Origin: Aurantimicrobium minutum
GTDB taxonomy: Bacteria > Actinomycetota > Actinomycetes > Actinomycetales > Microbacteriaceae
Reading direction: 5' to 3'
Length of the DNA stretch: 64,000 nucleotides
Assembly: GCF_002355535.1 (NCBI RefSeq)
Contig: NZ_AP017457.1
Coordinates: 124,001-188,000, forward strand
This document shows positions 27,012 through 35,148 of the stretch, in pieces (positions within the stretch are counted from its first letter, which is position 1; every line of letters starts with the position of its first letter). The translations under genes were made by a program, and so were the position numbers. The notes beneath the pieces were generated by a model. That model made no database searches. It saw only the letters and a program-made list of their open reading frames with translations, and was not told the DNA's origin.

Positions 27012-28319
27012 TTAGAGTGCTGCCGCAGCGGCCAGACCCTTCTCGAGGTCTGCCTTGAGGTCGTCGATGTTCTCGAGTCCAACAGAAAGGCGAACCAATC
27101 CAGGAGTCACACCAGTGGTGAGCTGCTGATCTGGAGTGAGCTGAGAGTGAGTAGTTGAAGCTGGGTGGATCACCAGTGAGCGGACATCACCGATGTTTGC
27201 AAGGTGGCTAAAGAGATCCAAGTTGTCAACAAATGCCTTACCTGCTTCAACTCCTCCCTTGAGTTCAAAGGAGAGCACTGCCCCAACGCCCTTTGGGGCA
27301 TATCGGTTTGCTGCGGTGTACCACGGGCTTGAAGGCAATGCTGCGTAGTTGACGGATGCAACCTGGGGGTGTGCTTCTAACCACTGAGCAATAGCGGTCG
27401 CATTTTCAACGTGACGTTCAATACGCAGGCTCAAGGTTTCAATTCCTTGAATAATCTGCCATGCACTTGCAGGAGCGATAGAAGAACCAAGGTCACGCAG
27501 CAACTGCACACGTGCCTTGATGATGTACGCAATCGAATCGCCAAGAACGGTTGTGTAACTTGCACCGTGGTAAGAGGGGTCAGGTTCTGTCAGGCCAGGG
27601 AACTTCTCAACGTTCTTAGACCATTCAAACTTTCCGCCGTCAACAATGATTCCGCCGATGACTGTTCCGTGACCGCCTAGGAACTTGGTTGCGGAGTGAA
27701 CAACAATGTCAGCTCCGTGCTCGAGAGGACGGATCAGGTAGGGGGTAGCAATGGTGTTGTCCACGATGAGTGGAACACCAGCTTCGTGAGCAACTTTGGA
27801 AACAAGTCCAATGTCCAAGATGTTGATACGGGGGTTACCAATAGTTTCACCAAAGAAAAGCTTGGTGTTGGGGCGAACGGCTGCACGCCACTCGTCAGCA
27901 TCATCTTGGTTTTCTACGAAGGTAACTTCGATACCGAGTTTGGCCAGGGTGTACTTGAACAAGTTGTAAGTACCACCGTAAATAGAGCTCGAAGAAACAA
28001 TGTGGTCACCTGCCTCGGCAATGTTAAGCACAGCGAAGGTCTCTGCTGCTTGTCCTGAAGAAACGAGCAGTGCTGCAGTTCCACCTTCGAGAGCAGCTAC
28101 ACGCTGCTCAACGACGTCCTGAGTGGGGTTCTGGATGCGGGTGTAGATATTTCCGAACTCTGCCAGAGCAAAGAGGTTCTTAGCGTGCTCGGCGTTGTTG
28201 AACACGTAAGAGGTTGTTTGGTAAATCGGGGTAGCACGAGCGTTAGTTACTGGGTCTGGCTGTGCGCCCGAGTGAATCTGCTTGGTCTCAAACTTCCAGT
28301 TGGCTTGGTTGTCACTCAT
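27012..28319 (-). CDS. metY: O-acetylhomoserine aminocarboxypropyltransferase / sulfhydrylase
   Basis: A 435-residue PLP enzyme of the Cys/Met metabolism family that forms homocysteine (or methionine with methanethiol) from O-acetylhomoserine, the product of MetX. Visible are TPIYQTTSYVF, the segment YGGTYNLFKYTLAKLGIEV, the PLP lysine in VVHSATKFLGGHG, and the C-terminal LVIHPASTTHSQL and TPGLVRLSVGLEN. The ATG at 28319 has an AAGGAG site seven bases upstream; an in-frame upstream codon at 28346 has none. It heads the minus-strand group metY - enoyl-CoA hydratase - metX. Confidence 0.95.
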   Translation of the reverse strand: MSDNQANWKFETKQIHSGAQPDPVTNARATPIYQTTSYVFNNAEHAKNLFALAEFGNIYTRIQNPTQDVVEQRVAALEGGTAALLVSSGQAAETFAVLNIAEAGDHIVSSSSIYGGTYNLFKYTLAKLGIEVTFVENQDDADEWRAAVRPNTKLFFGETIGNPRINILDIGLVSKVAHEAGVPLIVDNTIATPYLIRPLEHGADIVVHSATKFLGGHGTVIGGIIVDGGKFEWSKNVEKFPGLTEPDPSYHGASYTTVLGDSIAYIIKARVQLLRDLGSSIAPASAWQIIQGIETLSLRIERHVENATAIAQWLEAHPQVASVNYAALPSSPWYTAANRYAPKGVGAVLSFELKGGVEAGKAFVDNLDLFSHLANIGDVRSLVIHPASTTHSQLTPDQQLTTGVTPGLVRLSVGLENIDDLKADLEKGLAAAAAL

Positions 28320-28382
28320 GGTGTGCTCCTTATTTGGGGTAATCAAAACTTGCTTTGACGTTACGCCCAGAAAGAGAGCTAC

Positions 28383-29417
28383 TCAACGGGAAGCGTCACG
28401 GGATGTAACAAAGAGCCAATTGAGGTTGGGCTGAACCAGAGGCTTGAACAGTTTGACCACCGGTTTTGTCGACAACGCAACGGTCAACCCAAACGAAAGA
28501 ATGACTGCAAGCAAGATGTACCAGAAGGGACGTTCTCCATCGAGAACACCGTATTCACGTGAGGGGTAGAGCACGAAGGTGTGAAGTAAGTACACGTACA
28601 TCGTCGCTTGCCCAAACTGCGTAAACCAGGTTTGTTCTCGAGGAATCAGAATAAGGAAAGCAATGATCATTCCTGCAGCTACAACCATGGCGGCAAGGCG
28701 CACAGCGCCGGACCACCATTGGTCGTAGCCAAATGACGCATAGCCTGCGTCATAGGTGATGAAGCTTCTGATTTGCACTTCCCGCCAAAAAGGAACGCTT
28801 AACGAAATAGCAACGGCAACGGCCAACATGAAAGCTGTTGCTGCCAAGCGCCAGCGAATGACGGACTGGGAACATATTGCCATCCAGCGCTCGCCAAGAT
28901 TCCATTGACGCAGCTGCCAGCCGAATACGAAGAAGGGCAAGAAACCTAACACACGTGCAGCGGAGAAAGTTTGATCAATGGGGAAGTAACCTGCTGCGAT
29001 GGAAATCACGATGCTAATCAGCAGGGGATATTTCAATGCAACCAGGTAGGGCAGAATAATGCGCCAAATAGCTAATGCAAGCAAAAACCATAATGTCCAT
29101 GACGCTCGAGTCACGTCGAGCCGGAAGTTGCCGTTGTAGAGAAACAGGACTACTGACCAAATGACTTCAAAGATGAGATACGGAACAAGAATGTCTGTGA
29201 AGACTGATCTGATTCTGTTGTCATCTGGTGCTGTTCCCTTCGTGAAGTAACCAGAAACAGCAACAAACACAGGGACATGGAAGGCGTAGATAAAGACGTA
29301 AAGAGTAAATGCGGCATCATTTTCTCCCACCATCTTGGTGAGAGTGTGGCCAGCAACCATCAAAGCAATGGCACCAAAACGGGCGTTATCCCATAACGCG
29401 ACCCGTTGTGTGCTCAT
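28383..29417 (-). CDS. Acyltransferase family membrane protein (fucose 4-O-acetylase-like)
   Basis: A 344-residue protein with about ten membrane helices. The N-terminal part WDNARFGAIALMVAGHTL carries the early His of acyltransferase-3/COG3594-type enzymes, which transfer acetyl or other acyl groups to sugars at the membrane. It may O-acylate a cell-surface glycan; the substrate is unknown. It diverges from the K+ channel gene with only 18 bp between start codons. A second acyltransferase at 41 kb is not closely similar. Confidence 0.82.
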   Translation of the reverse strand: MSTQRVALWDNARFGAIALMVAGHTLTKMVGENDAAFTLYVFIYAFHVPVFVAVSGYFTKGTAPDDNRIRSVFTDILVPYLIFEVIWSVVLFLYNGNFRLDVTRASWTLWFLLALAIWRIILPYLVALKYPLLISIVISIAAGYFPIDQTFSAARVLGFLPFFVFGWQLRQWNLGERWMAICSQSVIRWRLAATAFMLAVAVAISLSVPFWREVQIRSFITYDAGYASFGYDQWWSGAVRLAAMVVAAGMIIAFLILIPREQTWFTQFGQATMYVYLLHTFVLYPSREYGVLDGERPFWYILLAVILSFGLTVALSTKPVVKLFKPLVQPNLNWLFVTSRDASR

Positions 29418-29435
29418 ATTTACTAGCCTAGAACT
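29418..29435. promoter_or_regulatory. Overlapping bidirectional leaderless promoters (acyltransferase / K+ channel)
   Basis: CTAGCCTAG at 29423-29431 is the exact reverse complement of the 9-mer between the hydrolase and pdtaS. TAGCCT (29424-29429) lies six bases before the channel ATG, and TAGGCT on the minus strand (complement of 29425-29430) lies seven bases before the acyltransferase ATG. The two elements overlap by five bases. Confidence 0.6.
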
Positions 29436-30212
29436 ATGGAAAAGAGTCCCAAGCCACTGGTAATGAACGCAGACGGCATGTTGGTGGAAGACACACGAAG
29501 CCCTAAAGAGATCACGTGGGAGAAATACACCACGCTTCCCTTCATCTTCCTGTCCTTTATCTTTCTTCTTGGTTACTCCGTGCTCATTCTTAACGATGAG
29601 GTCTTTACTCAGGGAATAGACAAGTACATCCTTGTGATGCTCGGAATTATCTGGGTTACCTTCATCATTGACTATTTCGTTCGTCTCACACTGTCGAACG
29701 ACAAGCGGGTCTTCTTCAAGCGCAACGTCATTGACCTCATTTCTATGGCAATCCCATTCACAAGACCTTTCCTTCTTTTGATGTATTTATCGCGACTGCG
29801 TTGGTTTAGAGGAAAGCAGGGTTCTTCTGTTCGAGCTCGTTTGGTCGCCTATGCTGCATCGTTTGCCTTGATGTATATCTACGTCTTGTCCCTCGCTGTG
29901 TATGGTGCAGAACGTAGAGCACCAGGGGCAAGCATCACCAGCTATGGTGATGCAGTCTGGTGGGCAATCGAAACCATTACGACTGTGGGTTATGGTGACA
30001 TGGTCCCGGTCACCATCTTTGGCCGCATTTACGCCTCATTGCTCATGCTTGGTGGCATGATCATCGTTGGTGCTACGACGGCCACCGTAATTTCCTATCT
30101 CACAGAGAAAGTTCAGAGCGTTCACAAGCGAAGTCTTGATCACCAAGCTCACCAAAATTCCCACTCAGGGCATTCAACAGAACACAAAGATGACTCTCAG
30201 CCTCAATCTTGA
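29436..30212 (+). CDS. Potassium channel family protein
   Basis: A 258-residue ion channel subunit. Helices resembling S1-S4 lie at about residues 32-155, followed by the pore module: S5, the pore helix, the selectivity filter TTVGYGDMVPVT and S6. The voltage-sensor-like helix has few basic residues, so gating by voltage is uncertain. The cytoplasmic tail is short and rich in His, Ser, Gln and Asp (six or so histidines in the last 40 residues), which could bind metal or be disordered. The final 23 bases overlap ung. Confidence 0.88.
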   Translation: MEKSPKPLVMNADGMLVEDTRSPKEITWEKYTTLPFIFLSFIFLLGYSVLILNDEVFTQGIDKYILVMLGIIWVTFIIDYFVRLTLSNDKRVFFKRNVIDLISMAIPFTRPFLLLMYLSRLRWFRGKQGSSVRARLVAYAASFALMYIYVLSLAVYGAERRAPGASITSYGDAVWWAIETITTVGYGDMVPVTIFGRIYASLLMLGGMIIVGATTATVISYLTEKVQSVHKRSLDHQAHQNSHSGHSTEHKDDSQPQS

Positions 30213-30906
30213 GGAATTAGCCCAATCAGGGGATATTCATCAGAGTTGGGTTGAGCCACTTCAGTCTGTCCAACCAGTTCTACTTGAGATCCAATCACGA
30301 CTTACAGGTGACCTAGATCAAGGTAGAACGTTCTTTCCTAAGCAACACAACGTAATGCGAGCGTTCACAATTCCTATTTATTTAGTCAAGGTTGTGATCC
30401 TGGGTCAAGATCCTTACCCCACGCCAGAAGATGCGGTTGGGTTGTCTTTCTCGGTTTCACCAGAACAAAGCCAACTGCCTCGTAGCTTGAGGAACATATT
30501 CACAGAGCTTCAGACAGATATTGGGTGCCCCCAGCCATCCAATGGTGACCTCACCCCTTGGTTTGAGCAGGGCGTCATGCTCTTGAACAGAGTCCTCACG
30601 GTTGAATCCGGTACAGCCGGGTCTCATCGCGGAATTGGGTGGGAAGAAGTCACGGCACAAGCTTTATCTACTCTCAACAACAGAAAAGATAAGTCGCTCG
30701 TCGCAGTCTTATGGGGCAACGACGCGATATCTGCAAAGCATTATCTGGACAAATCAGTACTTATTGAATCTGTTCACCCCAGCCCGTTGTCTGCTTCGCG
30801 AGGATTCTTCGGATCTCGGCCATTCAGCAAAGTCAACAAAGCTCTTGAAGAGCTTGGCCAGACGCCCATCGATTGGGCGTTGCCAAGCTATTCAGCGTTG
30901 TTCTAG
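30190..30906 (+). CDS. ung: Uracil-DNA glycosylase
   Basis: A 238-residue family 1 UDG that removes uracil from DNA. The water-activating motif is VILGQDPYPTPEDAVGLSFS with the catalytic Asp in GQDPYP, and the Leu-loop motif is VHPSPLSASRGFFGSRPFSK with the essential His. Both motifs are intact. Start ATG at 30190 gives the correct length and overlaps the channel gene by 23 bases; an upstream in-frame ATG at 30136 would add unrelated residues. Being last in the channel transcript or sharing it is likely from the overlap. Confidence 0.95.
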   Translation: MTLSLNLEELAQSGDIHQSWVEPLQSVQPVLLEIQSRLTGDLDQGRTFFPKQHNVMRAFTIPIYLVKVVILGQDPYPTPEDAVGLSFSVSPEQSQLPRSLRNIFTELQTDIGCPQPSNGDLTPWFEQGVMLLNRVLTVESGTAGSHRGIGWEEVTAQALSTLNNRKDKSLVAVLWGNDAISAKHYLDKSVLIESVHPSPLSASRGFFGSRPFSKVNKALEELGQTPIDWALPSYSALF

Positions 30907-30911
30907 TCGGT

Positions 30912-30923
30912 TAGGCTGGGCTC
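30912..30923 (+). promoter_or_regulatory. Leaderless-type promoter of the GNAT gene
   Basis: TAGGCT at 30912-30917 is followed by six bases and the GTG start at 30924, inside the 17-bp gap after ung. Confidence 0.55.
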
Positions 30924-31502
30924 GTGCTTCCAGAGGAATATCTCAAACCGCGGCAGTTGCCACGGCATCTTCAAAAGAAGCCGGAGCCTGAGGCGCCTTT
31001 CTCTTTTGAAATCAGAGAAGCCCGAGAGTCCGACCTTCCTGACATTCAGGAAATCTATAACTACTACGTCATGAACTCCGTGGTGACTTTCGATGAAAAC
31101 AAAATGAGCTTGACTGCGTGGAAGAAAAAGTTTGCCTATCTTCAGAAGCTCAATATGCCTTTCATTGTTGCTGTGTCCCCGGGGCACCAAGTCCTTGGTT
31201 ACGCACTCGTGACTCCTTGGAAGCAAAAACGTGCCTACAGATTCACCGTGGAGAACTCTGTTTACCTCAGGGCGGCGTCTACAGGAAAAGGTTTAGGCAA
31301 AGCACTCATGAAAGAACTGATTTCACGTTCTGAACAGGTTGGCCTCAAAGAAATGATTGCCGTCATCGCGGACGGTGGGGCTGAAGCCTCCCTCAAACTG
31401 CATGAAGACTTTGGATTCAAAGAAATTGGGCGCATGGGGCGCGTTGGTTTCAAGTTTGATAGGTGGCTTGGAACAGTAATGCTCCAAAAGTCGTTGAAGT
31501 GA
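30924..31502 (+). CDS. GNAT family N-acetyltransferase, phosphinothricin-acetyltransferase-like
   Basis: A 192-residue protein whose acetyltransferase domain starts near residue 28 with FEIREARESDLPDIQEIYNYYV, followed by the region NSVVTFDENKMS and the acetyl-CoA loop STGKGLGKALMKELISRSE. The C-terminal motif LHEDFGFKEIGRMGRVGFKFDRWLGTVML is that of the Pat/Bar/YncA group, which acetylates small amines such as phosphinothricin or methionine sulfoximine. A 25-residue extension precedes the domain. GTG at 30924 fits the -10 spacing. Confidence 0.87.
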   Translation: MLPEEYLKPRQLPRHLQKKPEPEAPFSFEIREARESDLPDIQEIYNYYVMNSVVTFDENKMSLTAWKKKFAYLQKLNMPFIVAVSPGHQVLGYALVTPWKQKRAYRFTVENSVYLRAASTGKGLGKALMKELISRSEQVGLKEMIAVIADGGAEASLKLHEDFGFKEIGRMGRVGFKFDRWLGTVMLQKSLK

Positions 31503-31545
31503 TGTTTTCGGTAGGTCACACAGCGTGTTTTCAGGGCAATACTGT

Positions 31546-31557
31546 TAGTTTTCAGAT
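31546..31557 (+). promoter_or_regulatory. Leaderless-type promoter of the small lipoprotein gene
   Basis: TAGTTT at 31546-31551 lies six bases before the GTG at 31558. Confidence 0.45.
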
Positions 31558-31956
31558 GTGAAAAAGATTTTTTCAATCATTCTTGCTTTACCACTCTTAT
31601 TTGCTTTAAGCGGTTGCGGAGTAAAGCCCGGCAGCTCAGGTGTGGAGCAAAATCCGACAAAGACTATTTCTGCAGAAGAAGCTGCAGTGACTTCACCAAC
31701 TCCGATTCCAAGTAGTTCCGGAGGCACAGGAAGTTCCACGCCAGAAACTAGAACCGAGGTTATCTGGGCCGACTATAGTCCTGGTCTCCAATCTGAAATT
31801 GATCAAATGACCCAGAGCGGAGACTGTCGGGGTATAGAAACCTTCTTTGGAATGGCTGTTGCAACGGAAGAAAAAATGAAAGCAACCGCTGGTCACGGTA
31901 ATGAAGCATTTACTGCCTATCTCAATGAAGCCTTAGTCCTTGCAAAGTGCGGGTAG
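31558..31956 (+). CDS. Small exported lipoprotein of unknown function
   Basis: A 132-residue protein with a clear lipoprotein signal: KK at residues 2-3, a hydrophobic core and a lipobox LSGC with the cysteine at residue 20. A Ser/Thr/Pro-rich linker of about 35 residues follows, then a short helical domain from roughly residue 70 with two cysteines (DCRG and the last residues KCG) that may form a disulfide. I do not recognise the domain. The gene is followed by a bidirectional terminator shared with whiB1. Confidence 0.75.
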   Translation: MKKIFSIILALPLLFALSGCGVKPGSSGVEQNPTKTISAEEAAVTSPTPIPSSSGGTGSSTPETRTEVIWADYSPGLQSEIDQMTQSGDCRGIETFFGMAVATEEKMKATAGHGNEAFTAYLNEALVLAKCG

Positions 31957-31966
31957 TTGATTAAAT

Positions 31967-31998
31967 AAGAATGTCTCCTGTAAACAGGATCCATTCTT
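31967..31998. terminator. Bidirectional terminator between lipoprotein gene and whiB1
   Basis: A two-part stem: AAGAATG (31967-31973) pairs with CATTCTT (31992-31998) and TCCTGT (31976-31981) with ACAGGA (31984-31989), with a TC/TC internal mismatch and a 2-base apical loop. T-rich bases follow on both strands. Confidence 0.7.
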
Positions 31999-32011
31999 TG
32001 TTAAACTTGAG

Positions 32012-32260
32012 TTAGCTTGCCCGACGTGCGCGTGCTGCTCGGCGCTTGAGGGCGCGACGCTCGTCTTCGCTGAGTCCACCCCACACACCAGAGTCCTGAC
32101 CGGTCTCAAGGGCATACTGGAGGCACATTTCAGTGACGGTGCAGCGTGAGCAGACGACCTTGGCCTTGTCGATCTGGTCGACGGCTGGGCCGGTGTTGCC
32201 TACGGGAAAGAACAGCTCTGGGTCAACCGTGAGGCAAGCTGCGTCGTTACGCCAATCCAT
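32012..32260 (-). CDS. whiB1: WhiB-family iron-sulfur transcription factor, WhiB1-like
   Basis: An 82-residue redox- and nitric-oxide-sensing regulator. The four cluster ligands are C9, C37, C40 and C46, the same positions as in WhiB1 of M. tuberculosis, and the SigA-binding turn GVWGG is followed by a basic DNA-binding tail rich in Arg and Ala. WhiB1 is essential in mycobacteria and works with the primary sigma factor. ATG at 32260 has an AAGGAG-like site (reverse strand), unlike the many leaderless genes here, and a leader of up to about 200 bases rich in small inverted repeats precedes it. Confidence 0.93.
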   Translation of the reverse strand: MDWRNDAACLTVDPELFFPVGNTGPAVDQIDKAKVVCSRCTVTEMCLQYALETGQDSGVWGGLSEDERRALKRRAARARRAS

Positions 32261-32467
32261 GATGGTACTCCTTGTTTGTGGGCATGCTAAAAAAAGACAA
32301 AAGAACATTCGGACTAGATTCGAATGACTGCCGATAGTCAGTCCCAAGGTCATTTCCAGAGCGAAAATGCCTTGCCCACCTCGACGTGGGGGCTTATCGA
32401 CTTAGATAATGGTTACACGCCTTCAAGTTAAGGTCAAGACTTTTTTCACAGAAAATAGGCGATTCAG
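32261..32467. promoter_or_regulatory. Structured intergenic region upstream of whiB1
   Basis: The longest non-coding gap in the window (207 bp). It holds a 5-bp stem ATTCG/CGAAT (from 32308), a GACT/AGTC stem (from 32325), and a GC-rich hairpin GCCCAC/GTGGG-GGC at 32374-32393. It must contain the whiB1 promoter and probably that of the divergent membrane protein. A TAGGCG hexamer six bases before the ATG at 32468 resembles the leaderless pattern with the last base changed. Confidence 0.4.
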
Positions 32468-32908
32468 ATGAATTCGGAAGAAAAACCCCTAGAAATAGGT
32501 CCTCGTAGTCAAAAAAATCGTCCGGGAAGCGCGCTAGTTGTTTTTCTGGCTGCTTTGGTTGGATGTGAGTCTTTGATTGTATTTGCAGGCGGTTTTTACT
32601 TCTTTTCACAACTATTCGTCCAAAAAACCACAAACCTAGCAGGGGCAATCGTCATTATTGTCATTACTTTGCTGATCGCCTTCTGGTTAGCGTTTGTAGG
32701 TATTGGAACGCTAAAAGATCAAGCATGGACTAAAGGCGCGATCATTACCTGGCAGATTCTCCAATTTGCTCTGGCAACATCGTTCATCGCAGGATTATCT
32801 GCATGGCAGCCGATTGGATGGTTACTCGCTTTTATTGCAACCGTGACAACAGCAACATTTGTGGCTGTTATTGTCCGTTCGGCCCCCGAAAAAAAATCTA
32901 GCTCTTAA
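32468..32908 (+). CDS. Small four-helix membrane protein
   Basis: A 146-residue protein with a charged N terminus of about 18 residues and four membrane helices (about 22-48, 58-82, 92-112 and 114-135), ending in a short basic/Ser tail. It looks like the small actinobacterial membrane proteins often found near housekeeping genes, but I cannot name a family. It diverges from whiB1 and its last 11 bases overlap the convergent unknown gene. Confidence 0.7.
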   Translation: MNSEEKPLEIGPRSQKNRPGSALVVFLAALVGCESLIVFAGGFYFFSQLFVQKTTNLAGAIVIIVITLLIAFWLAFVGIGTLKDQAWTKGAIITWQILQFALATSFIAGLSAWQPIGWLLAFIATVTTATFVAVIVRSAPEKKSSS

Positions 32909-33224
32909 GCACTCCAACACCACTTGCAACAAGGTGTTCACCTTGGCAAAGGTGCGGTTGAAAAGGGCATTCGCTCACTCTTCCATGCGAATTGCTGAGA
33001 CCCATTTCGAGCCCATGGCTTTCAGGAAGTTCTTCGAGTACAGAAGCAATAGGCGGCCAGGTTGGTTCTTCTCCCGGGAGGACAGGACGAGCCGCCACCC
33101 ACTGTATTGCCCGGTCCTGATTAGGGCCAACTTTGAAGGAGTCGATTGTATAACCGCACCCTGCGTGGTCTAGTTTTTCCAAAATGGACGTGATGCCCAC
33201 CGATTCCCCCATTATTTGTACCAT
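32898..33224 (-). CDS. Hypothetical protein, uncertain
   Basis: A 108-residue frame that fills an otherwise empty 400-bp stretch. The composition is protein-like, with a plausible globular segment (ILEKLDHAGCGYTIDSFKVG, then AIQWVAARPVLPGEEPTWPP) and a C-terminal part with a CPFQPHLC pair. I recognise no domain. The opposite-strand frame has a poorer composition. ATG at 33224 has only a weak GAGA-type site; ATG at 33212 is possible. It is 75 bp downstream of the XRE regulator on the same strand. Confidence 0.45.
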   Translation of the reverse strand: MVQIMGESVGITSILEKLDHAGCGYTIDSFKVGPNQDRAIQWVAARPVLPGEEPTWPPIASVLEELPESHGLEMGLSNSHGRVSECPFQPHLCQGEHLVASGVGVLKS

Positions 33225-33299
33225 GACTGTCTCTCAAATATAGCGTCCCTGAGTGCGTAAAGTGCACACAATTGGCTTAGGAAGGGAAACTAGTCTGAA

Positions 33300-33530
33300 C
33301 TACAGACATTTTGAGGCAAGGAGATCTTGGGGATCTACTTCTAAGGCCTGAGAAATGCTGAAGAAGTTAGACATTGTCGGAGAATAATGCCCGTTTTCAA
33401 TTCGGTTTATGGTTTTTCTGTCCAAACCAGCTTTGAGCGCAAGATCTGCTTGTGATAGTCCTCTTGACTTGCGAAAAGCGCGAATTGAAGTCGCGAGTTT
33501 GTGTTCATAACTTTCGATGTCTTGTGACAT
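33300..33530 (-). CDS. XRE-family helix-turn-helix regulator
   Basis: A 76-residue protein consisting almost only of a Cro/C1-type domain: LATSIRAFRKSRGLSQADLALKAGLDRKTINRIENGHYSPTMSN and the closing helix up to VDPQDLLA. Proteins of this size (YozG-like) usually bind DNA as dimers and repress their own and adjacent genes. The adjacent downstream gene is the uncertain 108-residue frame. No toxin partner or phage gene is present. Confidence 0.83.
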   Translation of the reverse strand: MSQDIESYEHKLATSIRAFRKSRGLSQADLALKAGLDRKTINRIENGHYSPTMSNFFSISQALEVDPQDLLASKCL

Positions 33531-33587
33531 CTTTATCAGACTTTCGAGCAGAGGAAATGGGCTGTTATCAGTATGGCGGATAGTTGT

Positions 33588-34055
33588 TCACATACCTAGT
33601 TTCAACATAAGCGAGGCTACGTGACCGGTTGCTTTGACGTTATACAGAGCAAGCTCAATTTTTCCTGACTCATCGATCACGAACGTCGAGCGGACGACTC
33701 CCATAACGGTCTTTCCATACATCGATTTCTCGCCATAGGTTCCGTATGCATTGTGAACAGTGAGCTCTGGATCACTCAGGAGGGGAAAGGTCAAGCTTTC
33801 AGTAGTTTCAAACTTCTTGAGCTTGGAGAGTGGGTCTTTGGAAACTCCGAGTACGACATACCCCTTGTTTGCAAGTTGACTTAGGTTGTCACGGAAATCA
33901 CATGCCTGCTTGGTGCAGCCTGGAGTGGAAGCGGCAGGGTAGAAGTAGAGGATAACTTTCTTCCCAGCAAAGTCGCTCAGACTGACAGATTTGCCATCCT
34001 GATCGGGAAGGGTAAAGGAGGGTGCAGTTTGTCCAGCTTCAAGTCGTGTGCTCAT
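33588..34055 (-). CDS. bcp: Thioredoxin-dependent thiol peroxidase (peroxiredoxin Q)
   Basis: A 155-residue peroxiredoxin that reduces hydroperoxides. The peroxidatic cysteine is C47 in STPGCTKQACDF, with the resolving cysteine C52 five residues later, the alpha-helical two-cysteine arrangement of the BCP/PrxQ group. The upstream part APSFTLPDQDGKSVSLSDFAGKKVILYFYP is typical. It is a likely partner of the thiol-stress response run by SigR at 40 kb, though no SigR promoter is seen here. The start fits TACGCT six bases upstream. Confidence 0.94.
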   Translation of the reverse strand: MSTRLEAGQTAPSFTLPDQDGKSVSLSDFAGKKVILYFYPAASTPGCTKQACDFRDNLSQLANKGYVVLGVSKDPLSKLKKFETTESLTFPLLSDPELTVHNAYGTYGEKSMYGKTVMGVVRSTFVIDESGKIELALYNVKATGHVASLMLKLGM

Positions 34056-34067
34056 GCACCAAGCGTA
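34056..34067 (-). promoter_or_regulatory. Leaderless-type promoter of bcp
   Basis: TACGCT (complement of 34062-34067) lies six bases before the ATG ending at 34055. Confidence 0.5.
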
Positions 34068-34140
34068 TTAGCCATGTGTAATCTCCGCTACCGCTAACAA
34101 GCCAGATAAACTGGTCTTCACATTGAAATTAGTTTGTTGA

Positions 34141-35148
<1,008 letters not shown>

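Noticed and set aside
24938-28400. SAM or other methionine riboswitch before metY or metX
   Set aside because: Space upstream of metY (28320-28382) is only about 60 bp and contains a plain Shine-Dalgarno and no riboswitch core; metX has 12 bp.
32859-33173. A 104-codon plus-strand frame overlapping the small membrane protein end
   Set aside because: It overlaps the 146-residue membrane protein and the opposite frame; composition is poor (many Arg, Ser, Phe), so the minus-strand frame was preferred.
33300-33530. Toxin-antitoxin module led by the XRE protein
   Set aside because: No RelE, HipA, BrnT or similar toxin motif is visible in the neighbouring 108-residue frame, and the XRE protein is of the single-domain regulator type.
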